Assembly (NCBI GenBank): GCA_016869915.1
Contig: VGDA01000010.1
Location: 1-23,408, forward strand
Direction of reading: 5' to 3'
From: Alphaproteobacteria bacterium
GTDB taxonomy: Bacteria > Pseudomonadota > Alphaproteobacteria > CACIAM-22H2
Length of the DNA: 23,408 nucleotides
The translations under genes were made by a program, and so were the position numbers. Numbering within the stretch: position 1 is the first letter of the stretch; each line of letters starts with the position of its first letter. This document shows positions 8,801 to 14,983 of this stretch, in pieces. Under the pieces are notes generated by a model. That model saw only the letters and a program-made list of their open reading frames with translations. It made no database searches and had not been told where the DNA came from.

Positions 8801-9013
8801 GACCACGCTCTCCACAAGCTCGGTGATGCGGCTCTCCATGACCTCGTTCGAGGCGCCCTTGTAGACCGTGGTGACCGACACGATCGGCGGGTCGATCGCG
8901 GGGTACTCGCGCACCGGCAGCTTCGTGAAGGCCGCCAGGCCGAGCACGAGCACCACCAGGCTGATCACGGTCGCGAAGACCGGTCGCTTGATCGAGACGT
9001 CGGAGAGGACCAT
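5876..9013 (-). CDS. RND multidrug efflux pump, HAE1 family inner-membrane subunit
   Basis: 1045-aa proton-driven pump of the AcrB/MexF/MdtB type, which is trimeric in the inner membrane and works with a periplasmic adaptor and an outer-membrane channel. Family length and layout are intact: TM1 at about 11-30, porter domain to about 330, TM2-6 with GIVVDDAIVVLENIHR at 396-411, second periplasmic loop about 550-850, and TM8-12 to about 1012. The proton-relay residues are present: D400 and D401 in TM4 and K923 in TM10 (LMTKNG), which marks a drug/hydrophobe pump rather than a metal pump. The C-terminal tail is Gly/His/Arg-rich (GRGGRGHGHAPAE). The ribosome binding site GGGAAG precedes the ATG at 9013. 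The adaptor gene lies 40 bp upstream and a small exported protein gene overlaps its end. No TolC-like gene is in the window, so a channel encoded elsewhere must serve it. Confidence 0.97.
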   Translation of the reverse strand: MVLSDVSIKRPVFATVISLVVLVLGLAAFTKLPVREYPAIDPPIVSVTTVYKGASNEVMESRITELVESVVSGIEGVRAITSQSREERSQVVIEFRIDRNVDAAAADVRDRVARIRARLPEAAEDPVVAKVDSDARSIVFFSLTSDRMNQMELTDFARRNLVDKLSIVPGVAQVQISGERRFAMRIWLDRAALAARGLTVADVESAIRRQNIELPSGRIESVQREFTVKTDSRLQTPEQFRAIVVATRSGYPVRIGEIARVEIAPEDERSEMRTNGRTAVGLGILRQSTANTLTVAEGAKAEMQRLRDALPEGVSYIVSYDESQFIKQSIYEVFHALGIGILLVIGVIFFFLRSVRATIIPTIAIPVSIIGSFTVMAAMGFSLNVLTLLALVLAIGIVVDDAIVVLENIHRRVELGEPPLLAALRGSRQIAFAVISTTLTLIAVFVPISFMEGNIGRLFTEFGIALAASVVFSGLVALTLSPMMCSKFLKPHEGEGLLYRVTEPLFVGMNSGYRWLLRATLGMPAVIIALALAVSSFAYVLFTTLPKELTPAEDRGAMWIQVFTPEGASLGFTREQVIKIEQTLRPLVEEGNVEAVMANLAPSFARPAPVNVANVFVRLKPWGQRERKQQDMMREVAPKIAAIPGAFARVNSPGTLGQRGDPSPILFVIGGSDYETLRGWRDRVLDRVRSDPRFVNPDSNYRENKPELRVRIDRAKAADLGVSIEEIGKTLETMFGSREVNTYVDRGEEYKVIMQARAEDRATPSDLASIFVRSQTTRELIPLSNVVQLVEAAGPQELNRVDRLRSITIRSQLAPGFTIAEGLETLERIVREDLPPEVRIGYQGQSREFKDSSSSLMVTFALALVVVFLVLSGQFESWIHPLVIMLAVPLAVTGGLGALFLTGISLNIYSQIGMILLVGLMTKNGILIVEFANQLRDEGRSVHDAVLEASVARLRPILMTSIATICGAIPLAFARGAGAESREAIGWVIIGGVSFATVLTVFVIPALYLLLAPFTKPINAIAQRLSQMETDQGRGGRGHGHAPAE

Positions 9014-9053
9014 GGCGTTCTTCCCGGGCGGGAGTTTCGGGGGCGGGCTGGCT

Positions 9054-10178
9054 TCAGCTCGCCGGCCGCGTGAGCGGCCGCGCGGCGACGGGCTGGTTCG
9101 GGCGGATGCGGCTGGTGCCCCGCACGACGAGCTGCTCGCCCGCCCGGAGGCCCTCGACCACCTCGACCGTTCCCTGCTGGCGCGTGCCGAGCTTCACCTC
9201 GACGCGCACGGCGCGGTTGTCGCGCACCACGAAGACGTACTGGCGCGCGCCCTCGGGCACCAGCGCTTCCTCGTCGATGAGCAGGGCGTTCTCGCGTCGC
9301 TCCAGCGCCAGCTCGACGGAGATGAACAGGCCGGGCTTCAGCGCCTCGTCGGCGTTGGGGAAGATCGCGTTGACGCGCACCGCGCGCGTGACCGGGTCGA
9401 CGCGCGTGTCGATGACGCTGACCGTGCCCTCGAAGACGCGGCCCGGGTAGGCCGTGGTGCGGGCGAGCACGACCTGGCCGATGCGCAGCTTGCCGAGGAA
9501 GCTCTCGGGTATCGAGAAGTCGAGCTTGATGCGGCTCAGGTCGTCCAGCGAGGTGATCGGAGTGCCCGGCAGGAGCAGCGCGCCGGCGCTCACCTGCCGC
9601 ATGCCGACGCGGCCGTCGAAGGGCGCGACGATGCGCACGTCGTTGAGCCGCGCGTCGAGCGAGCGGATGCGGGCCTCGGCGCTGCGCACGCGCGCGTCCC
9701 CGACGCGCAGCAGCGCGTCGAGCTCGTCGACGCGGGCCTGGGTGATCGCGCCGGTCGCCTTGAGCTGGCGGGCGCGGTCGAGCTTCTGGCGGGCGTCGTC
9801 GCGGTTGGCCCGCGCCTGCTCGAGGTCGTTGCGGGCCTGGTCCACGTCGGCCTTGCGCTCGCTGGTCTCGAGCTCGACGAGGATCTGGCCGCCCTTCACG
9901 GCCTGCCCCTCCTCGAAGGCGAAGGAGGCGACGTAGCCGGTCTGCTTGGCGGTGATGGTCACAGATTCGTTCGCGCGCGTGGTGCCGACGGCCTCGGCCT
10001 TCTCGATGACGACGCCGGTGCGCACCGGCGCGACCTCCACCGGCATCGGCGGGGCGGCCGGGCGCTGGGCGGCCGGCGCGTTGGCGGAGCTCTTCTGCGC
10101 CTGCTGCCAGTAGTAGTAGCCGCCGCCGCCCGCGGCACCGAGCACGGCGATGATGGCAAGTTGGCTGATGAGGCGCAT
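9054..10178 (-). CDS. RND periplasmic adaptor (membrane fusion protein)
   Basis: 374-aa HlyD/AcrA-like adaptor that would bridge the RND pump and an outer-membrane channel. An N-terminal hydrophobic segment (LISQLAIIAVLGAAGGGG, residues 3-20) has no lipobox cysteine, so it is probably an uncleaved anchor. The lipoyl half-motif GYVASFAFEEGQAVKGGQIL is at 81-100. An α-helical hairpin rich in Q/A/R/D spans about 105-178 and is shorter than in AcrA. The second lipoyl half is RIVAPFDGRVG (182-192). The β-barrel contains DPVTRAVRVNAIFPN (261-275), and the membrane-proximal domain follows. I chose the ATG at 10178; an in-frame TTG at 10190 would add four residues. The gene is the first of the pump operon, with the pump 40 bp downstream. 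Confidence 0.95.
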   Translation of the reverse strand: MRLISQLAIIAVLGAAGGGGYYYWQQAQKSSANAPAAQRPAAPPMPVEVAPVRTGVVIEKAEAVGTTRANESVTITAKQTGYVASFAFEEGQAVKGGQILVELETSERKADVDQARNDLEQARANRDDARQKLDRARQLKATGAITQARVDELDALLRVGDARVRSAEARIRSLDARLNDVRIVAPFDGRVGMRQVSAGALLLPGTPITSLDDLSRIKLDFSIPESFLGKLRIGQVVLARTTAYPGRVFEGTVSVIDTRVDPVTRAVRVNAIFPNADEALKPGLFISVELALERRENALLIDEEALVPEGARQYVFVVRDNRAVRVEVKLGTRQQGTVEVVEGLRAGEQLVVRGTSRIRPNQPVAARPLTRPAS

Positions 10179-10201
10179 GGAAACCGTCAAGCAAGTTCGG
10201 G

Positions 10202-10222
10202 GCCGGGAGCATATGTCCCGGC
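10202..10222. repeat. Hairpin between the TAXI permease and the RND adaptor
   Basis: GCCGGGA and TCCCGGC form a perfect 7-bp stem around a 7-base loop, GCATATG. The site lies 35 bp past the permease stop codon and about 25 bp before the adaptor start, both on the minus strand. It may be a weak terminator for the TAXI operon or an operator for the efflux operon. No T-run follows in either direction, so a classical intrinsic terminator is not supported. Confidence 0.35.
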
Positions 10223-10257
10223 GGGCCCGGAAGGAAAGCTGACCGGGTTACATCAGG

Positions 10258-12060
10258 TTACAGCCGGAACGCGGCGATCGCGGCGGTTCCCGCCGCCAGG
10301 GCCGCCGCCCGGCGCAGCCAGAGGCCCGGCCCGGTCCCGATGACCGCATAGGAAACGAGCGATATGCCCACGCCGATCTTCAGCGCCGCCCAGATGGCGG
10401 GCAGGAACGCCTCGTCCGGGCGCAGCAGCGCCGGGTTGGCGATGAAGGCAGGCGGCAGGACGAAGAGCCCGACGCCGAGGCGCATGGCGGTGCCGGCGAC
10501 CGGCAGCCAGGGCGTCCGGGCGATGCCGGCGGCGATGTAGACGGTGCCGCAGACCGGCGGGGTGATGGTCGAGAGCAGGGCGTACCAGAAGACGAACATG
10601 TGGGCGTCGAGCGCCGGCACGCCCATGCGCGCGAGCGCGGGCCCCGCGACCGAGATGCAGATGACGAAGGCGGCCGTCGTCGGCACCTCCATGCCCAGCA
10701 CGATGCAGGCCAGCGCCGTCAGGAGCAGCGCCATCCAGATCCGGTCGCCCGCGAGCGCCAGCATGGCGGAGGTGATCTTGACCCCCAGGCCGGTCATCTG
10801 CAGGACCCCGACCACGATCGAGGCGCACACGATGACTGCGGCGATCATCGCGATCTGGCGCGCGGCGTCGACGCAGCCATCGGCGAGCCGCCGGGCGAAG
10901 CGGCGGAAGTCGACCCGCCCGCGATGGTCGACGAGCAGCAGCGCGACGGCGACCGCGATCGCCACGACGCAGGCGTATTGAGGCGTCATCTCGCTGAAGG
11001 CGAGCAGGGCCACCAGCGTTCCGAAGGGCGCTAGGAAGAACGGCGCGGTGCGCGCCACGTGCCCCCAGGACGGCAGATCCTCCGGCCGCATGCCGCCCAG
11101 CTCGAGGCGGTGGCCGTAGACATGGCAGCCGATCCAGACGGCGACGAAGAACAGCAGCGCCGGCAGCGTCGCGGCGACCATGACGTCGGCATAGGTGACG
11201 CGCAGCATCTCCGCCATCAGGAAGGCGCCCGCGCCCATCACCGGCGGCATGATCTGCCCCCCGGTCGAGGCCACGGCCTCCACCGCCGCGGCGAATCGCG
11301 GCGGGTAGCCCATGCGGATCATGTTGGGGATCGTGATCGCGCCGGTCGACGCGGTGTTCGCCGAGGCGGAGCCCGATATCGTCCCGTAGAGCGCCGAGGC
11401 GACGACCTCGACCTTCGCCGAGCCCGCGCGGTAGCGGCCACCGAGCCGCGTCGAGAGCGCCATGAAGCCCTCGCCCGCGTCGCCCACGGCGACCAGCGCG
11501 CCCAGGATGAGGAACGGCGCCACGGTGGTCGCGGAGATGCCGGTTAGCTCGCCCCAGAGCCCGCCCTCCGCGATGGTAAGCGTGCCGAGGAAGGAATCGA
11601 GCGGCGGCGGGTCGTGGCCCCAGTGGCCCGGGATGGCGTCGCCGAGCAGGCCGTAGGCGAGGGCGACCAGCGCCACCGCGGGCAGGATCGGCTTGATGGC
11701 GCGCCGCGCCATGTCGAGCACCACCGCGAGCAGGACCGCCGCGAGCGCGAACTGCCAGGCGCCGCGCAGGGAGCCGTACTGGTCGAGCAGCGTGCCGCGC
11801 GCGAACACGACGCTGGCGCAGGCGACGATGCCGGCGACGCCGGCCGCTGCCGCGGCGATGCGCGCCGCCCTGCGTCCCTTCGCGTCGACTAGGAAGATCC
11901 AGGGCAGCGCGAGGAGGAGGTGGACCGGGCGCGAGACGAGGTTCGGCAGCAGGCCGGAGAAGACCAGCCAGAGGTGGAACGCGACGCTCGCCGCCGCGAG
12001 CGCGACGGTCGCGGCGCGAAGGATGCCTGCGTCGCGCGCCGTGGCCGTGGCGGCGGTCAG
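10258..12060 (-). CDS. TAXI-type TRAP transporter fused (4TM/12TM) permease
   Basis: Fused DctQ-DctM permease of a TRAP transporter, the membrane part of a sodium-driven uptake system that works with a TAXI binding protein. Highly conserved DctM motifs are present: GTISGSASANTASTGAITIP at about 226-245 and ASTGGQIMPPVMGAGAF at about 264-280. A second conserved half contains VLGMEVPTTAAF and STITPPVCG. The 600-aa length suits the family. The start is unusual. The only plausible initiation codon is CTG at 12060-12058, which overlaps the TGA of the binding-protein gene (CTGA) and sits 7 bases after a clean GGAGG. The next in-frame ATG upstream (12171) would overlap the previous gene by 115 bp. 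Downstream there is no ATG, GTG or TTG until codon 85, past the first helices. Substrate unknown; characterised relatives take up glutamate or other organic acids. Confidence 0.92.
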   Translation of the reverse strand: MTAATATARDAGILRAATVALAAASVAFHLWLVFSGLLPNLVSRPVHLLLALPWIFLVDAKGRRAARIAAAAAGVAGIVACASVVFARGTLLDQYGSLRGAWQFALAAVLLAVVLDMARRAIKPILPAVALVALAYGLLGDAIPGHWGHDPPPLDSFLGTLTIAEGGLWGELTGISATTVAPFLILGALVAVGDAGEGFMALSTRLGGRYRAGSAKVEVVASALYGTISGSASANTASTGAITIPNMIRMGYPPRFAAAVEAVASTGGQIMPPVMGAGAFLMAEMLRVTYADVMVAATLPALLFFVAVWIGCHVYGHRLELGGMRPEDLPSWGHVARTAPFFLAPFGTLVALLAFSEMTPQYACVVAIAVAVALLLVDHRGRVDFRRFARRLADGCVDAARQIAMIAAVIVCASIVVGVLQMTGLGVKITSAMLALAGDRIWMALLLTALACIVLGMEVPTTAAFVICISVAGPALARMGVPALDAHMFVFWYALLSTITPPVCGTVYIAAGIARTPWLPVAGTAMRLGVGLFVLPPAFIANPALLRPDEAFLPAIWAALKIGVGISLVSYAVIGTGPGLWLRRAAALAAGTAAIAAFRL

Positions 12061-13028
12061 CGCAGGCCCTCCGGGACGGCTATGCCGGCCTCGGCGTAGT
12101 AGCGCAGCGCGCCGGGATGCAGCGGGCCGGCCACCGCGGCGAGCATCTCGTGGGTGACGCCGGCCCACCACGGGTTCTGGCGCGCCATCGCCTCGCGCTG
12201 CGTCCAGTAGGCCCGCGTGATCGCGAAGGCCGTGGCCTCGTCCATGCGCGTGGTCGCGTAGGCGGCGACGGGGACGGACAGCGTGCGCACGTCCTGGTCG
12301 ACGCCCGGGTAGGTGCCGCGGGCGATCGTCACGGGCGCGGACGAGGGATCGATCGCGCGCACCTTCTCCATCTCGTCCGGCGAGAGCCCGATCAGGCGGA
12401 TCGCGGTCGTGGCCGCGAGCTCCTGCACCTGCGGCGAGGGATGGGTCGAGGCGGTGCCGTAGCCGGCAACCTGCCGGTTGCGCACGGCGGCCGGCGCGGA
12501 GCCGAGCTCGGTGTCGACGAGCCTGACCTTGCCCTCGAGGCCGAGGGCGGTCAGCGCCGCGGCGGTCAGCCGCTGGCCGGCCGTGCCGCGGCCGCCGGGG
12601 ATGAAGTCCTTGCCCGCGAGGTCTGAAAGGCTCGCGACGCCGGCATCGGCGCGCACGACCCAGTGCATCGTGATGCCGGGGATCGGGAAGAGGGCGCGGA
12701 GCGCGTCGTGGCCGCTCTCTCCCGCGAAGGGCGCCTTGCCCTCGCGCGCGTCGCGCACCAGGCCCGGCGGCGTCGTGAACACGAAGTTGCCTGGGCGGCG
12801 CGCGGCTTCCTTCACGTTCTGCACCGAGCCCTGGCTCTCCTCGATCGTCGGGGAGAGGTCGCCGCTGCTCGCGGTCTTCAGCGCCTCGCCGAGCTGCACC
12901 ATCATCAGGTAGTAGGACGAGCCCGCGGTCGCGGACTTGAGCGTGACGCGCGTCTGCGCCTGCGCGGCGCCGGTCGCCGACGCGAGCGCGACGAGCAGGG
13001 CGAGCGTCGCGGCGAATCCTCTCTTCAT
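12057..13028 (-). CDS. TAXI-family TRAP transporter solute-binding protein
   Basis: 323-aa periplasmic binding protein, first gene of the TAXI TRAP operon. It has a textbook signal peptide: MKRGFAATLALLVALASATGAAQA, with cleavage expected after AQA. The mature protein begins with a β-strand and the family pattern ATAGSSYYLMMVQLGEAL (about 33-50), where related proteins have the GS/T-x-Y ligand-loop start. Later segments IPGGRGTAGQRLTAAALTALG (about 142-162) and the C-terminal HPGALRYYAEAGIAVPEGLR tail are also characteristic: TAXI proteins usually end with a helix followed by a 'G..IP..L' motif. A strong ribosome binding site, GGGAGGAAGAGG, precedes the ATG at 13028. It presents ligand to the fused permease encoded immediately downstream. 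Ligand class cannot be read from the sequence. Confidence 0.93.
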   Translation of the reverse strand: MKRGFAATLALLVALASATGAAQAQTRVTLKSATAGSSYYLMMVQLGEALKTASSGDLSPTIEESQGSVQNVKEAARRPGNFVFTTPPGLVRDAREGKAPFAGESGHDALRALFPIPGITMHWVVRADAGVASLSDLAGKDFIPGGRGTAGQRLTAAALTALGLEGKVRLVDTELGSAPAAVRNRQVAGYGTASTHPSPQVQELAATTAIRLIGLSPDEMEKVRAIDPSSAPVTIARGTYPGVDQDVRTLSVPVAAYATTRMDEATAFAITRAYWTQREAMARQNPWWAGVTHEMLAAVAGPLHPGALRYYAEAGIAVPEGLR

Positions 13029-13052
13029 CCTCTTCCTCCCTTTGGCGAAGCT

Positions 13053-13069
13053 GGCGGCATCATGCCGCC
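13053..13069. promoter_or_regulatory. 17-bp inverted repeat, candidate operator
   Basis: GGCGGCAT-C-ATGCCGCC is a perfect 8-bp inverted repeat with a single central base, 24 bp upstream of the TAXI binding-protein start. Its symmetry and spacing are those of a dimeric regulator site. It lies in the 124-bp divergent region between the TAXI operon and the deacetylase gene and touches the palindrome at 13067-13084. Confidence 0.45.
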
Positions 13070-13084
13070 CCGCGGCCGCGGGGC
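13067..13084. promoter_or_regulatory. 18-bp perfect palindrome
   Basis: GCCCCGCGGCCGCGGGGC reads the same on both strands with no mismatch. It overlaps the preceding inverted repeat by 3 bp. It might be an operator, a cruciform-forming site or simply a GC-rich coincidence; an exact 18-bp palindrome is uncommon even at this composition. Confidence 0.4.
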
Positions 13085-13090
13085 CAAGAA

Positions 13091-13129
13091 CGCCGGTCCC
13101 CGGCGAGCCCGCGCTCGGCTAGGCTCGCC
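13091..13129. repeat. Two overlapping hairpins upstream of the deacetylase gene
   Basis: CGCCGG-TCC-CCGGCG (13091-13105) is a 6-bp stem with a 3-base gap. GGCGAGCC (13102-13109) and GGCTCGCC (13122-13129) form an 8-bp stem with a 12-base loop. The two share 13102-13105, so they are mutually exclusive in one strand, as in switch-like leaders. They end 23 bp before the deacetylase start. No function is established. Confidence 0.4.
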
Positions 13130-13152
13130 CCGCCCCGGCCCCGGAGGACAAG

Positions 13153-14082
13153 ATGACCACGCTGCTGCTGACGCATCCCGCCTGCCTCGACCACGATCCC
13201 GGCGCCTGGCACCCGGAGCGCCCGCAGCGCCTCGAGGCGGTGCTCGCGGCCCTGTCGGCGCCGGCCTTCCGCGCGCTCGAGCGCCGCGAGGCGCCGCGCG
13301 CCGAGGACCATCGCCTGATGCTGGTCCACCCGCAGTCCCACGTGGAGCGCGTGATGGGCGCGGTGCCTCCCGCCGGCCGGCATCCGCTCGACGCCGACAC
13401 GACGCTGAGCCCGGGATCTGGCGAGGCCGCGCTGCGCGCGGCTGGCGCCGTCGTCGCCGCGGTGGATGCCGTGATGGCGGGCGAGGCGCGCAACGCCTTC
13501 TGCGCCGTGCGCCCGCCGGGGCACCATGCCGAGCCCTCGGTGCCGATGGGCTTCTGCCTGTTCAACAACGTCGCCGTCGGCGCGCTCCATGCCCGCGCGG
13601 CGCATGGCCTGCGTCGCGTGGCGGTCGTCGACTTCGACGTCCACCACGGCAACGGCACGCAGGCGATGTTCGAGCGCGACCCCGGGCTCTTCTTCGCCTC
13701 CACGCACCAGATGCCGCTCTATCCCGGCACCGGAGCCGCCGAGGAGACGGGCGTCGCGGGCAACGTCGTCAATGCGCCGCTGCGGCCGCATTCCGACGGC
13801 GACGCGTTCCGCCGCGCGATGGAGCGCATCGTGCTGCCGGCGCTCGACGCCTTCGCTCCCGAGCTCGTGCTGGTCTCCGCCGGCTTCGACGCGCATCGCC
13901 GCGACCCGCTCGCCGCGCTCGACCTCGAGGACGAGGACTATGCCTGGGTCACGGCCGCGATCGCCGAGGTCGCGCGCGGCCGTTGCGCCGGGCGCGTCGT
14001 GTCGACGCTCGAGGGCGGCTACGACCTCGAGGCGCTGGCCGGCTCCGCGGCGGCGCATGTCGCGGCGCTCATGGCCGCCTGA
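13153..14082 (+). CDS. Histone-deacetylase superfamily amidohydrolase
   Basis: 309-aa zinc-dependent deacetylase of the class II HDAC/acetylpolyamine-amidohydrolase/AcuC superfamily. Catalytic and metal residues are intact: HPERPQR at 20-26, the charge-relay pair HH124-125 in RPPGHHAEP, zinc ligands D162 and H164 in DFDVHHGNGTQ, D246 in SAGFDAH, and the transition-state tyrosine Y290 in LEGGYDL. The sequence MGFCLFNNVAVGA (132-144) is also diagnostic. In bacteria these enzymes remove acetyl groups from polyamines, acetoin-pathway enzymes or other small amides, not histones; the substrate here is unknown. No signal peptide is present. GGAGGA precedes the ATG. Its 3' end overlaps the convergent EamA gene by 14 bp. 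In many alphaproteobacteria such a gene sits just before xseB; here two minus-strand genes intervene. Confidence 0.95.
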   Translation: MTTLLLTHPACLDHDPGAWHPERPQRLEAVLAALSAPAFRALERREAPRAEDHRLMLVHPQSHVERVMGAVPPAGRHPLDADTTLSPGSGEAALRAAGAVVAAVDAVMAGEARNAFCAVRPPGHHAEPSVPMGFCLFNNVAVGALHARAAHGLRRVAVVDFDVHHGNGTQAMFERDPGLFFASTHQMPLYPGTGAAEETGVAGNVVNAPLRPHSDGDAFRRAMERIVLPALDAFAPELVLVSAGFDAHRRDPLAALDLEDEDYAWVTAAIAEVARGRCAGRVVSTLEGGYDLEALAGSAAAHVAALMAA

Positions 14083-14983
14083 CCATCGCCAGCCTCGCCT
14101 CGCGGTAGAAGAGGAACAGCCCGCTCGCGATCACGATCGCGCCGCCGGCGAGGCCCGCCGCGGTGGGCAGCTCTCCCCAGAAGATCCACGCGAGCAGCGC
14201 CGTCGCCAGGAGCGAGGCGTATTCGAAGGGCATGACCGCGGCGGGCGGCGCGACCTCGTAGCCACGGGTCAGGAACACCTGCGCGATGCCCCCGACGATC
14301 CCGAGCGCGACCAGCATCGCGAGGTCGAGGGCGGAGGCGGGCTGGACCCAGAGGAACGGCAGGATCGGCAGCGTCGCGACGGCGACGATCGCCATGTAGA
14401 AGACGACGATCGTCTCCCCCGCGTCGACGCGCGAGACCTGCCTGATGGCGATCACGACGCCGGCGTAGGCCACCGCGCTGGCGAGCGCGAGGGCGCTGCC
14501 GAGCGCCGTGTCGCCGCCGGGCGCGGCGAGCATCGCGCCGGGCTGGAGCATCACCATGACGCCCGCGAAGCCCGCGACGACGGCGAGCCAGCGCCGCCAG
14601 CCGACGCCCTCGCCCAGCAGCGGCACCGAGAGCGCGGTGACGAAGATCGGCGCGGCGAAGTTGATCGCCACGACGTCCGCGGCGGGGATGTACTGGAAGG
14701 CCGCGAAGGTCGTCGCCATCGCGAAGATGCCGAAGCCCGAGCGGGCGACGTGGCCGAGCGGGCTCGCGCTGCGCAGCACGCCGAGCCCTCGCGGATGGCG
14801 CATCACCATCGCCATGGCCGGAAGCAGCGCGAAGGCCGAGCGGAAGAACATCAGCTGCGCGACCGGATAGGTCTCGCCGAGCTTCTTCACGAGGACGTGG
14901 ACGATCGCGAAGAGCGAGACCGCCAGCAGGATCCAGGCGATGCCCTGCAGCACGCGGTCGCGGCCAGGCGGGAGCACGCTCAC
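14069..14983 (-). CDS. EamA/DMT-family permease, coupled to the upstream lipoprotein
   Basis: 304-aa inner-membrane protein with about ten helices in two EamA repeats. The first repeat includes VAQLMFFRSAFALLPA (about residues 41-56) and IPAADVVAINFAAPIFVTAL, a conserved EamA pattern. The second half contains MPFEYASLLATALLAWIFWG, also a hallmark. Substrate is unknown. The start is the GTG at 14983: it overlaps the TGA of the upstream lipoprotein gene as GTGA, a 4-bp arrangement typical of translational coupling. A second in-frame GTG two codons on is an alternative. The longer open frame upstream of this GTG is only a shadow of the lipoprotein gene. It converges on the deacetylase gene, and the coding regions overlap by 14 bp. 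It is not closely similar to the EamA protein at 1043-1951, so this is not a local duplication. Confidence 0.88.
   Translation of the reverse strand: MSVLPPGRDRVLQGIAWILLAVSLFAIVHVLVKKLGETYPVAQLMFFRSAFALLPAMAMVMRHPRGLGVLRSASPLGHVARSGFGIFAMATTFAAFQYIPAADVVAINFAAPIFVTALSVPLLGEGVGWRRWLAVVAGFAGVMVMLQPGAMLAAPGGDTALGSALALASAVAYAGVVIAIRQVSRVDAGETIVVFYMAIVAVATLPILPFLWVQPASALDLAMLVALGIVGGIAQVFLTRGYEVAPPAAVMPFEYASLLATALLAWIFWGELPTAAGLAGGAIVIASGLFLFYREARLAMVRRP

Noticed and set aside
7142..9073. A 643-codon open frame on the plus strand opposite the RND pump gene
   Set aside because: Its translation is mostly Arg/Asp/Glu/His/Ala with no recognisable domain, as expected for the antisense frame of a GC-rich gene. 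The minus-strand RND protein is full length with intact motifs.
10258..12171. ATG at 12171 as the start of the TAXI permease
   Set aside because: It would overlap the binding-protein gene by 115 bp and add 37 Arg/Pro-rich residues unlike the family. The CTG at 12060 follows a GGAGG.
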